Assembly: GCF_001421805.1 (NCBI RefSeq)
Contig: NZ_LMLC01000001.1
Location: 186,001-250,000 of the forward strand
Source of the DNA: Sphingomonas sp. Leaf34
GTDB taxonomy: Bacteria > Pseudomonadota > Alphaproteobacteria > Sphingomonadales > Sphingomonadaceae
Length of the DNA: 64,000 bases
Reading direction: 5' to 3'
Shown here one piece after another: positions 35,883 through 43,816 of this stretch. The position numbers and the translations under genes are program-made. Below the pieces are notes generated by a model. The model searched no databases. It saw only the letters and a program-made list of their open reading frames with translations, and was not told the origin of the DNA. Within the stretch, counting starts at the first letter, position 1. Each line of letters begins with the position of its first letter.

Positions 35883-37813
35883 TGCCGATCGATCTCGCCG
35901 CCCTTGCGCACGCATTGCCGTTCCGGCGCGCGATCGACCGGTTGCTCGGCAGCTTCACGCCGCTTGGCCCCTGGCTGACGCAACGGCTCGAGCAGCTGCA
36001 GATCCTCGAGCCCCGCACCCGCGGTTTCCCGGTCTATGCCTTCGAGGGCACCGCGCTGGTCGGCCGTGTCGCCGCGACGCAAGCCGGCGCGCTGACCGCC
36101 CATGGTTCGGGTCGTGGCGCGATCGGCGGCGCGATCGCGGCGCCCTTCGCCGCGTTCGGGCGCGGTGTCGGTCGCGTCGGGCAGGCGGCGAGCGACGAGA
36201 CGATCCTGCCGACCCTGCTCGGCACGATCCGCACCATCCTGGTCGCGATCGACGAGCAGATCGCCACCTATGCCACGCCGACCGCGACGATGTTCGATCC
36301 GCGCACGGCACGCGCCGGACACTTGTTCGGTCTGGCAGCGATGGCCTATCGCGCGATCGTCACGAGCAGCGGCCAGCTCCGCACGATCGCGGGCGACATC
36401 GCCTGGGTGCGCGGGCTGCGCGATGTCGGACCGTCCACGCCCGCGGCCGCTACGGTGCGCGCCGCCGATCCCGCAGCGACGATCCCCGGCTATCTCAACG
36501 CGCAGCCGCTCGACACGCTGACCCGGTACGTAGTCGCGGCGCTGGTCGTCATACCAGCGTTACCCGACATCCTCGCCACGCTCGTTCGGGGTATCTGGAC
36601 GGGGTTCCGGCTCGTCGTGCTGACCGCAATACAGTCGGTCGAGGCCCAGCTCGCGACACTACGCCGCCACGTCTATGCGATCTTCTTCACCACGCTGCCG
36701 CACAAGTTGCGCCGCATCCCCGCCATCGTCACCGTCATGGGGCTGCTGCTGGCCGACAATGTCCGCCATTACGGCGATTTCGCGCAACGCTATTTCGGGC
36801 TGTTGACCGAGGTCCTCCACGATTTTCTGGAAGCGATCCGCGCGTATATCAACCAGTATATCGCAATAGTCGACACCGTGCTGAGCGCGATCGATCACGC
36901 GCTCGACTTCGACCTGCTCGGCATCATCAGGCCATTCCTCGGCCCGAGCACGTTCGTCCTCGATTATTTCGGCATCCGGTTGACGCCCAACGATCTGATC
37001 GACGCCGCCGGCGCCGCGCTCAATTTCGCGCTGTATCACACACTGCAAGGCATGATCGCCGCCGCCCGCGTCGCGGTATTCCCGATTCCCGGCGCGCGGG
37101 GCCGAGCGGCAAGCCGTGCCTTGCGCCTGATCAGCGAGATCGTCGCGGCGCTGTTCGCCAACACCGGCAGCTACCCGGACGAGACGATCGCACCACGCCT
37201 GCCGCGGATGCCCAACCTCCATCAGCAGGTGATCGGCGCACGGGGCGCCGCGATCGGCCGGTCCGTCGCCAGCTTCGGCACGGCGATCGCGCGGGATATC
37301 GCCGGCATCATCGGTGTCGGCGCGCGCGCTTTGACCGATCTCGCGGCGACCCTCTCGGCGAGTGCGGACGAGGTCGCGCGGACCGGTCCGGCGCTGACCG
37401 ACTTCACGGCCGCCACCGCGACCGCAGCCAACGACCTGTTCGCCGACCAAGTCGAGGCGTTGGACGCACGGCCGCACGCCCCAGCCGGTGCGATCGAGCG
37501 CTGGCTGAGCGCAGGCGGGTTCGCGGCGATCGGCAACGTGATCCCGATCTATGTCGGCGCGATGCGCAGCTTCTGGCACGACGAGACGATTGCCGGACGC
37601 GGCGACACCGTCGTGGTCACCGCCACCTCGCCGCATATCCTCGCCCGCCATGCTGTGCTCGCCCGGGTCGACATGCACCGGCTCGACATCCGCCGTGGCG
37701 ACCGCGCGATCGACGAAGCGCTGGTCCGCGAGACCGCACAGTGCGTCCGGCGCGCGGTCCAGGACGCCTATGGCGAGGGCTGCCGTATTCTGGCGCAGGC
37801 GGCGAGCGGCTGA
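35879..37813 (+). CDS. Large hydrophobic protein B of the injection system (unknown family)
   Basis: 644 residues; ATGA overlap with protein A. No family recognised. A Gly/Ala-rich segment at residues 70-105 (GALTAHGSGRGAIGGAIAAP) is followed by long helices, with hydrophobic stretches near 216-236 (YVVAALVVIPALPDILATLV) and 280-292 (IPAIVTVMGLLLAD). The N-terminus (ALAHALPFRRAIDRLLGSF) resembles that of a soluble adaptor. The C-terminus is polar, ending with a probable helical TQCVRRAVQDAYGEG-like segment. Similar size and composition to its two neighbours suggest related roles, but no clear sequence repeat between them was found by eye. Confidence 0.68.
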   Translation: MMPIDLAALAHALPFRRAIDRLLGSFTPLGPWLTQRLEQLQILEPRTRGFPVYAFEGTALVGRVAATQAGALTAHGSGRGAIGGAIAAPFAAFGRGVGRVGQAASDETILPTLLGTIRTILVAIDEQIATYATPTATMFDPRTARAGHLFGLAAMAYRAIVTSSGQLRTIAGDIAWVRGLRDVGPSTPAAATVRAADPAATIPGYLNAQPLDTLTRYVVAALVVIPALPDILATLVRGIWTGFRLVVLTAIQSVEAQLATLRRHVYAIFFTTLPHKLRRIPAIVTVMGLLLADNVRHYGDFAQRYFGLLTEVLHDFLEAIRAYINQYIAIVDTVLSAIDHALDFDLLGIIRPFLGPSTFVLDYFGIRLTPNDLIDAAGAALNFALYHTLQGMIAAARVAVFPIPGARGRAASRALRLISEIVAALFANTGSYPDETIAPRLPRMPNLHQQVIGARGAAIGRSVASFGTAIARDIAGIIGVGARALTDLAATLSASADEVARTGPALTDFTAATATAANDLFADQVEALDARPHAPAGAIERWLSAGGFAAIGNVIPIYVGAMRSFWHDETIAGRGDTVVVTATSPHILARHAVLARVDMHRLDIRRGDRAIDEALVRETAQCVRRAVQDAYGEGCRILAQAASG

Positions 37814-39756
37814 TGGACCCGACCAGCTTCCCGCTCAGCCTTCTGTTGATGGAGCAGGAGGCGCTCGCGCGGCGGGTCACCGCGCTCGAAACGCACAGCC
37901 TCGCCGCGCAATTGGGGCAGGCGATCGCGCAACTGGCGGCGATGCGGCTGTCGGTCGACCAGATCGCGGCAGCGACGGCGCGCTATGCCGGATTTGCGTT
38001 CGCCGAGGCGTTTACGCCGGGTGGTGGCTTCGGCGCGCCACCGATGGTCGCTGGCGCGCTCGCGGTCCACATCGTCAATATCCGCGATCTCGTCGCGAGC
38101 GGCGGGATCGGCGGGTTCATCGAGGGGCTGTTGGGGGGCATCGGCCGGTTGTTTGGCGGGCTGATCGGCGGCATCGTCGGCGGCACGATCGCCGGCGTCG
38201 CGTTGCCGGTGATGCTTGGGATGATGCAGTCGATCGTGACGACGATCGAAGCCATCATCCGGCGGCTGGGGATCGGTCCGCAGCCCGCCACCGCGACGAC
38301 CGCGGACTCCGCGTCGGCGGCGACGACACCGACCGGCGCCCTGGGGCAGTCGGCGACCGACCAGCTTGCCGAGCTGCGGTCGATCCTCGACCTCGCGACC
38401 GGGCTGGTCCAAGCGGCTGGCAGCGGCGCGCCACCGCCCGCCGAGCGGCTCCAAGCCTCGCTGACCCCGGCCGGCGAGCGCTGGCTGACGATGCTCCACG
38501 CCGTCGAGGCGGCCGTCGCCAGCGTTTCGCGCCTCGTCGAGGGCCTGACCGCGCTGGTGCCGATCCTGGTCGGCAGCCTGGCGCTGTTCGTCGACAAGCT
38601 TGATGCGATCAAGCTCGCGATCATCGAAATGCTACAGTTCCTGGTGCGCAACGTCCTGCTGCTGCGCGGCGTCGTGCTGGTGACGGTGTTCGATCTGGTC
38701 GCCTCGGCGGCGCGGCTGGCCGCCGGGCTCGCCGCGATCCTGGCCGAGCCGATTCGCAGCGCGCTGACCGGGATCTTCACGCTGGTCGGCACCGTCCTGA
38801 CCGGCGCGCTGAGCGTCTTCCAGTTCCTGGCGGGAGCGTTGCAGCGCACCGTCAACGTCATGCTCCGCTGGCTGGTCGACACGCTGTTCGTCGTCCTGGC
38901 GCGGTTCGGCGATCTGCGGATCTTCCGGCTCATCACGCATCTCGTCCGGATCCTGCCCGCGGTGTTGCCGCCGCTGCTCGCGTTGATCCGGCCAAGCGCG
39001 CCCGCGCTGGATCCCGCCCAGGCCACGGCGCTTGCCGCCGCGGCAGCGATCGGGATTCCCGGTCCGCAGACGGCGGGCGCCTTGCCGTCGTCGCTGCTCC
39101 CGCCGATGCCCAACGTCGCCGACGCGATCGCACCGCCGGCCGCGGTCGCCGCGTTGCAAGGCGCGCTCGACAGCACGCGCCAAGGGCTGCTCCAGGGGAT
39201 GGACGACACGATCGGAGCGTTGCGCGCGGGACTGGGGGCCGTCGCGACGCGGATGGAAACGCTCGTCGCCGACGAATTGCAGCGCAATTCGGACCGGTTC
39301 GCGACCCAGCTCGCGCTCGTCCACCAACGCTCGACCGAGGTCGCAGGCAGTTTTGGGCAAGCCCGCATCCTCGCCGAGGCCGAAACCGCGGCGCGCCGGC
39401 AGCCCGCGACCGGACTCGAGGCGATCGCCCGCGCGTACGAGGCCTGGCTGACCGGCACCGGGTTCACGACGATGCTCGACCGGCTGACCGACAGTTTCCG
39501 CCGGACGCCGGCCACCGACACACAGTCGATCCCCGGCGCGGTCGTGGCCGACACGGTCGATCGTGTGCGCGCCACGATCGAGATCGCCGACGTCGTCATC
39601 GATCTGACCCCGGCCGCCGCCCCCGCCCGCCGCGCCGAACCGCATGCCCGCTTCGATATCGACCGGCTGACCGGCGACGTGCTCGCGCATCTCGACGAAC
39701 TGCGGCGCCGCGGGCTCGATTTCGCACCCGGCGCCCCGCTGGCGGCAGCGGTCTGA
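37813..39756 (+). CDS. Large hydrophobic protein C of the injection system, glycine zipper
   Basis: 647 residues from an ATG that shares one base with the previous stop. No family recognised. Residues 3-60 look like coiled helices (LLMEQEALARRVTALETHSL). Residues 96-150 hold a striking glycine zipper (GGIGGFIEGLLGGIGRLFGG, LIGGIVGGTIAGVALPVMLG), a pattern typical of membrane-inserting or pore-forming helices and also of tape-measure proteins. Further hydrophobic helices lie near 275-400. A long helical region at 440-560 (LQGALDSTRQGLLQGMDDTI) is amphipathic. This is the best single tape-measure candidate of the three. The next gene starts within its stop codon. Confidence 0.7.
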   Translation: MDPTSFPLSLLLMEQEALARRVTALETHSLAAQLGQAIAQLAAMRLSVDQIAAATARYAGFAFAEAFTPGGGFGAPPMVAGALAVHIVNIRDLVASGGIGGFIEGLLGGIGRLFGGLIGGIVGGTIAGVALPVMLGMMQSIVTTIEAIIRRLGIGPQPATATTADSASAATTPTGALGQSATDQLAELRSILDLATGLVQAAGSGAPPPAERLQASLTPAGERWLTMLHAVEAAVASVSRLVEGLTALVPILVGSLALFVDKLDAIKLAIIEMLQFLVRNVLLLRGVVLVTVFDLVASAARLAAGLAAILAEPIRSALTGIFTLVGTVLTGALSVFQFLAGALQRTVNVMLRWLVDTLFVVLARFGDLRIFRLITHLVRILPAVLPPLLALIRPSAPALDPAQATALAAAAAIGIPGPQTAGALPSSLLPPMPNVADAIAPPAAVAALQGALDSTRQGLLQGMDDTIGALRAGLGAVATRMETLVADELQRNSDRFATQLALVHQRSTEVAGSFGQARILAEAETAARRQPATGLEAIARAYEAWLTGTGFTTMLDRLTDSFRRTPATDTQSIPGAVVADTVDRVRATIEIADVVIDLTPAAAPARRAEPHARFDIDRLTGDVLAHLDELRRRGLDFAPGAPLAAAV

Positions 39757-40499
39757 TGGCGCGCGGCTATCTCGCCTCGTGGCTCAGCCTGCCGCCGCTG
39801 GTCTTCCGGTTCCAGTTCAATCCGGAATCGATGACCGAGAAGAAGAGTTATAAATATACCGACGCGACGAATTTCGGGAACTGGGAATTCGACAAGACCA
39901 GTGCGGCGATGAGCTCGGCGCAGCCTTGGTACACCAAGCTCGCGACCGCCCCGGCGGCCGCATACAAGGACCTTCAGGAGATCGGGCCGAAACTGGTCCG
40001 CACCCACCCGCTCCAGGCGGGCTGCGGCGATCACCGCATCTTCTCACTGGATTTCGTCATCGACGGCGGCGTCCCGCTCGACGGCGCGACCGCCGAGGTC
40101 GGCAATCGCTACGAGGGCAGCATCGAACCCGACCTCGCGATCCTGCGATCGTTCGTCAATCCGGGCGTCGATGCCGGCGGACTGATCGAATGGTTCAGCA
40201 GCGGGTTCGAGACGACGTTCCCGCCACCGCAGTGCACGCTGATCTACGGCGGGATCAACGCCGACTGCGTGATGGAGAGCCTGTCGATCAAGATGACGCG
40301 ATTCAATCCCGACACGTCGCCCGCGCGGGCCGAGGTGAGCGTGACGCTGAAGCAGCAGACCAAAGCGATCACGCCGATGATCGAGACCATCGAGCGGACG
40401 ATCCGGGTCGCGACCACGCTCGCGCGGCCGGGATATGGCGGCGATTACGTCAACGTCATCCCCGGCGTCTCCGCCATCAAGCACATCTTCGATCTCTGA
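39756..40499 (+). CDS. CIS tube-family baseplate protein (Afp7/PVC7 N-terminal type)
   Basis: 247 residues, TGATG overlap with the previous gene. The segment VFRFQFNPESMTEKKSYKYT near residue 15 is the signature of the contractile injection system tube/gp53-like family; later parts include RTHPLQAGCGDHRIFSLDFV and CTLIYGGINADCVMESLSIK. In Afp and PVC this domain and a LysM domain are one protein; here the LysM part is the next, separate gene. It joins the inner tube to the hub. Confidence 0.85.
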   Translation: MARGYLASWLSLPPLVFRFQFNPESMTEKKSYKYTDATNFGNWEFDKTSAAMSSAQPWYTKLATAPAAAYKDLQEIGPKLVRTHPLQAGCGDHRIFSLDFVIDGGVPLDGATAEVGNRYEGSIEPDLAILRSFVNPGVDAGGLIEWFSSGFETTFPPPQCTLIYGGINADCVMESLSIKMTRFNPDTSPARAEVSVTLKQQTKAITPMIETIERTIRVATTLARPGYGGDYVNVIPGVSAIKHIFDL

Positions 40500-40510
40500 G
40501 GGAGCGCAGC

Positions 40511-40828
40511 ATGCCCGTCGCCATTCGATCGCGTTACGCCACCAGCGCCGTCCGGCAGGCGCCCGACCGCGACGGCACCGCGCGTGCGATGCTGCCCGCG
40601 CGGCTCTACGACACGCCCCCGGCCGCTGCGGCGCGGTCGCGGCACGCGCTGACCGGCACCGAGACGCTCGAGACGCTCAGCTGGCGCTACGGCGGCACCA
40701 GCGATGGCTGGTGGCGGGTGGCGGACGCCAACCGCCTCGCGTTCCCGCTCGACTGGCGCGCCGGTGAGGTGGTCGACATCGTCGGGACGAACGACACCGG
40801 GCGCATCGTCCGCGACCGGCGGTTCTGA
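40511..40828 (+). CDS. LysM-like/gp53-like baseplate protein
   Basis: 105 residues; ATG at 40511 with GAGGGAGCG upstream. The C-terminal 55 residues form a LysM-like unit: ALTGTETLETLSWRYGGTSD, then WWRVADANRLAFPLDWRAGE, as in T4 gp53 and Afp7 C-termini. In baseplates this domain binds tube proteins rather than peptidoglycan. Confidence 0.8.
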   Translation: MPVAIRSRYATSAVRQAPDRDGTARAMLPARLYDTPPAAAARSRHALTGTETLETLSWRYGGTSDGWWRVADANRLAFPLDWRAGEVVDIVGTNDTGRIVRDRRF

Positions 40829-40831
40829 GCA

Positions 40832-41950
40832 GTGGCCAGCGCACCGGCAGCCCTGCCCTACCAGCGCGTGCTCCTTCAGGGCATCGACATCTCGGCGAAC
40901 GTCCGCTTCGTCGATGTCGAGGATCATGACCGGCTGATCGACCGCGCGGTCGTCGAACTCGACGACCCCGCTGGTCTGGCGAGCAACACGCCGCGCGAAG
41001 GCAACACGCTGCTCGTCGAGCTCGGCTGGTCCAACGTGTTCGCGACCGTGTTCGAAGGCGCGATCACCCGCGTCGAGATCCGCGAGGACGGGTGCGAGCC
41101 GGCCCGCGTCCGGTTCACCGCGCTCGATTTCGCCTCGCGCATCCAGAAGCGTGCGTTCGAGGCGACCGATGATGTCGGCAGCCTGAGTTCGATCGTCCGG
41201 ACGATCGTGACGCGCGCGCCCGATGCCGGCGTGACGGTCGCGCAGATCGAGCCCGCCGCCGACCCCAGCTATGGCGCGACCACGCCGCTGCGCCAAACGC
41301 AGGACGACTGGGCGTTCATCACCGAACAAAGCCGGCGCGCCGGGTGCATCGCCTTCGTCGAATATAACGACGCACGATCGCAATTCTATTTCGTCCCGCT
41401 CGCCCGGCTCGTGACGAGCGAACCGGTCGGCACCCTGTCGAACATCGGCACCACCAACCGCATCCTGTCGCTCCATCTCGATCGCGATGCCGCGACCGCG
41501 GATCCGCGGCGGGGCACCGCGACGATCGATGCGGCGACCGGCGCGACGCACGTCACCGCGCCGCCCGCAGCGCCGGCGGAGCCCTCGCAAAGCCCGAGCG
41601 CGCGGGTGCTCGACGCCGCCGACCGCGCCGGCGCGCCGATCGACAATGCAATCGCCGTCGCCGCCCAGGCGATCGAGACGCCCGCCACGCTCCGGCCGGC
41701 CGGGCTGGCGGCGGGTCTGTCCGCCGGCGACGCGGCACAGGATCCGACGCGCACGCTCGGCTGGCGCGCGCGGGGCAGCTGCGTCGGCATGGTGAATATC
41801 CGCGCGAAGACGCGCATCACGCTGGCCGGCGTCGCCAGCTGGGCTGAAACCGACTGGTATGTCCGCCGTGCCCGCCACCGTGTCGCGACGCCGGGTGCGA
41901 ACGAGGACATGCTCGCCAGCTACGTCACCGAATTCGAACTGACGCGATAG
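40832..41950 (+). CDS. Baseplate hub protein (gp27/gpD-like)
   Basis: 372 residues from a GTG at 40832, three bases after the LysM gene. A typical hub opening (RVLLQGIDISANVRFVDVED) is followed by LLVELGWSNVFATVFEGAIT, then the DDWAFITEQSRRAGCIAFVE stretch characteristic of gpD/VgrG first domains. Residues 235-310 form a Pro/Ala-rich insert. The protein makes the trimeric ring on which the spike sits. A C-terminal GVASWAETDWYVRRARHRVA strand closes the domain. Confidence 0.85.
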   Translation: MASAPAALPYQRVLLQGIDISANVRFVDVEDHDRLIDRAVVELDDPAGLASNTPREGNTLLVELGWSNVFATVFEGAITRVEIREDGCEPARVRFTALDFASRIQKRAFEATDDVGSLSSIVRTIVTRAPDAGVTVAQIEPAADPSYGATTPLRQTQDDWAFITEQSRRAGCIAFVEYNDARSQFYFVPLARLVTSEPVGTLSNIGTTNRILSLHLDRDAATADPRRGTATIDAATGATHVTAPPAAPAEPSQSPSARVLDAADRAGAPIDNAIAVAAQAIETPATLRPAGLAAGLSAGDAAQDPTRTLGWRARGSCVGMVNIRAKTRITLAGVASWAETDWYVRRARHRVATPGANEDMLASYVTEFELTR

Positions 41951-41953
41951 ACC

Positions 41954-42763
41954 ATGCATCCCGATCTCGCCCGCCACACCGGCCGCTATTACGGCAAATA
42001 TCGCGGCAGCGTCGTCGACAATGCCGACGCTACAATGGTCGGTGCGATCATGGTCACGGTGCCGGCGGTGTTCGGCGCCACGCTCGCGGTCTGGGCGCAC
42101 CCCTGTTTCCCCTCCGGCCATTTCTTCGTACCGCCGATCGGAGCGTTCGTCTGGGTCGAGTTCGAAGGCGGCGACCGGCAATTGCCGATCTGGGTCGGGA
42201 CCTTCTATCCGACCAACGCCGCGCCGCCCGAATCGCAGGTGAAACCGCCCGACAACCGCGTCGTCCATACGCCGGGCGGCCATGTCGTCGAGTTCGACGA
42301 TACCGATGGTGCCGAGCGCGTCGTCATCCGCCACGCCTCGAACGCCTTCGTCGCGATCGACCAGGCGGGCAGCATCACGATCGCCAACAAGAACGGCACG
42401 ACGATGTCGCTGAGCGCGGCGGACGGCGGCAACGCCATGCTGCTGTCGGAACATGGCCAGATCATGACGCTGACCGATGCCGGCATCGTGCTCATGAACA
42501 AGGACGGCGCAGCACTCGATCTGACCGGCGACACCGTGCGGATCACCGCCAAGCAGATCATCCTCGACGGCACAACGGTGGCGCTCGGCAACGGCGCGGC
42601 GGCAGGCGGCCAGCCGACGGTGATGGGCACCGCGTTCCAGGCGCTGTGGACGCAGTTCCTGATGCACACGCATCCGACCGCGATGGGGCCGACACTCCCG
42701 CCAGTCCCCCCCGCGCCGCTGGTCCCGGCGGTCCATCTCTCGGGCGCGGTGCTCGTCAAGTGA
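41954..42763 (+). CDS. Baseplate spike protein (gp5/VgrG/gpV-like)
   Basis: 269 residues. An OB fold in residues 15-95 (YYGKYRGSVVDNADATMVGA, PIGAFVWVEFEGGDRQLPIW) is followed by a repetitive beta-helix (GSITIANKNGTTMSLSAADG, MTLTDAGIVLMNKDGAALDL, TGDTVRITAKQIILDG) as in spike proteins. Near residue 235 the motif HTHPTAMGP, then Pro-rich LPPVPPAPLVP, is usual for gpV-like tips; the H-x-H pair could bind a metal at the spike point. No PAAR gene follows, but a proline-repeat protein does. Confidence 0.87.
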   Translation: MHPDLARHTGRYYGKYRGSVVDNADATMVGAIMVTVPAVFGATLAVWAHPCFPSGHFFVPPIGAFVWVEFEGGDRQLPIWVGTFYPTNAAPPESQVKPPDNRVVHTPGGHVVEFDDTDGAERVVIRHASNAFVAIDQAGSITIANKNGTTMSLSAADGGNAMLLSEHGQIMTLTDAGIVLMNKDGAALDLTGDTVRITAKQIILDGTTVALGNGAAAGGQPTVMGTAFQALWTQFLMHTHPTAMGPTLPPVPPAPLVPAVHLSGAVLVK

Positions 42764-43134
42764 CGCGCTGCACCTTCCCCCCGCTGCCGATCCCGGCACT
42801 CGCGATCCCGCCAATCCCCGGGGTGCCGGCGCTGCCGAGCCTGCCGGGAGCGCCAGCGTTGCCCGCACCGCCGGCACTGCCCGGTCTGCCGACGGTGTCG
42901 CTCCCCTCGCTCGCGCTGCCCATCCCGCCGATCCCCGGCATACCCGCGCTGCCCACCCTGCCCGCGGTGCCGTCGCTGCCCGCGCCACCTGCGCTGCCCG
43001 GCGTGACGGATCTGCCGGCGGTGTCGCTGCCTTCGCTCGCGTTGCCGATCCCGCCGATCCCCGGCGTGCCGGCGCTCCCCGCCCTTCCGCAACTGCCGCA
43101 GCTGCCCGCGCTGCCGGCATGCCCGCTCGATTGA
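42760..43134 (+). CDS. Proline-repeat protein in the spike-tip position
   Basis: 124 residues from a GTG at 42760 that overlaps the spike gene stop (GTGA). After TRCTFPPLPIP the whole chain is Pro/Leu/Ala/Val/Ile with the near-repeat LALPIPPIPG(V/I)PALP starting at residues 14, 51 and 93, each followed by LP-x-x-P runs, and ends PACPLD. Only two Cys (4 and 121) and a few charged residues are present, so it cannot form a normal globular domain; an extended polyproline rod is likely. In injection systems the gene after the spike usually encodes the PAAR tip. This protein may replace or cover it. Frame use is convincing because of its tight overlap and the next gene's start 11 bases later. Confidence 0.7.
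   Translation: MTRCTFPPLPIPALAIPPIPGVPALPSLPGAPALPAPPALPGLPTVSLPSLALPIPPIPGIPALPTLPAVPSLPAPPALPGVTDLPAVSLPSLALPIPPIPGVPALPALPQLPQLPALPACPLD
42799..43080 (+). repeat. Imperfect coding repeats in the proline-repeat gene
   Basis: Three imperfect copies start at about 42,799, 42,910 and 43,036 (111 and 126 bases apart), each beginning CTCGCG and containing CCGAT/AATCCCCGG. They encode the LA-x-PIPPIPG unit. The variation between copies is mostly silent or conservative. Confidence 0.8.
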
Positions 43135-43144
43135 GGATCCCGCC

Positions 43145-43390
43145 ATGTCGCTCAACTCTGCCGCGCTCGCGATCAGCCTGTCGACCCGGCTGAAGGATAA
43201 TTTCACGCGGAGCGGTGCCGAGAGCTGGTCCGCCGACCGCGCCGCCGACGAACTCGCCAAGGCGATTGCCGACACCGTCGAGGCCTATGTCACGGCCGGC
43301 CGCGTCAAGGGCGTCGCCAGCGAGGTGCGCAACCTTGCCAACGCGGTGATCGGCACCGCGCAGCAGAGCAACGCGGTGGCATTGTCATGA
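43145..43390 (+). CDS. Small helical baseplate-associated protein
   Basis: 81 residues with GAGGATCC upstream of the ATG. It is helical (LAISLSTRLKDNFTRSGAES, DELAKAIADTVEAYVTAGRV) and resembles the short proteins found between spike and gp25 genes in phages such as Mu-like groups. The stop overlaps the gp25 start (ATGA). Its role is unknown, possibly a chaperone or a baseplate minor protein. Confidence 0.65.
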   Translation: MSLNSAALAISLSTRLKDNFTRSGAESWSADRAADELAKAIADTVEAYVTAGRVKGVASEVRNLANAVIGTAQQSNAVALS

Positions 43391-43806
43391 CGATGCCCGT
43401 CACCGGCTTCGGCTTTCCATTCCGGATCGATCCGCTGACCGGCGGGATCGCGCGCGCCACCGGGCTCGACAAGATCCGCCAGAACATCCGCGTGATCCTC
43501 GCCACCCGGCTCGGCGAGCGACCGATGCTACGCGACTATGGCACCCGGCTCGCGTCGCTGGTCCACGATCCCAACGACGAGGCGCTGGCGGTGCTCATCC
43601 GACGCGAGATTCAGCAGGCGCTGCTCGCCTGGGAGCCGCGCATCATGGTCACCGCGCTCAGCGTCGAGCGCCACGGCGGCGGCGGGAGCAGGGGCGGGAG
43701 CGGGGGTCCCAGCAATGGCGATCCCGACGCCACGCTCTCGCTACGGCTCGATTACACGCTGACCAACGATGCGGCGACCGATCGCCTCATGGTCCCGCTG
43801 GGTTGA
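43387..43806 (+). CDS. Baseplate wedge protein gp25-like
   Basis: 139-residue gp25/GpW family protein, the core wedge that starts sheath assembly. Family features: GFGFPFRIDPLTGGIARATG at the start, IRQNIRVILATRLGERPMLR with the conserved GER-x-M-x-x-D-Y-G motif near residue 48, then LIRREIQQALLAWEPRIMVT. A Gly/Ser-rich insertion (residues 98-113, GGGGSRGGSGG) lies before the last beta hairpin and is unusual. Confidence 0.9.
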   Translation: MTMPVTGFGFPFRIDPLTGGIARATGLDKIRQNIRVILATRLGERPMLRDYGTRLASLVHDPNDEALAVLIRREIQQALLAWEPRIMVTALSVERHGGGGSRGGSGGPSNGDPDATLSLRLDYTLTNDAATDRLMVPLG

Positions 43807-43816
43807 GGAGCACAGC

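Noticed and set aside
42799..43080. CRISPR-like array
   Set aside because: The repeats are imperfect, unequal in spacing, coding in frame, and have no unique spacers or cas genes nearby.
40445..43120. 891-residue minus-strand frame opposite hub, spike and proline-repeat genes
   Set aside because: It spans several overlapping plus-strand genes with family matches and has no recognisable domain itself.
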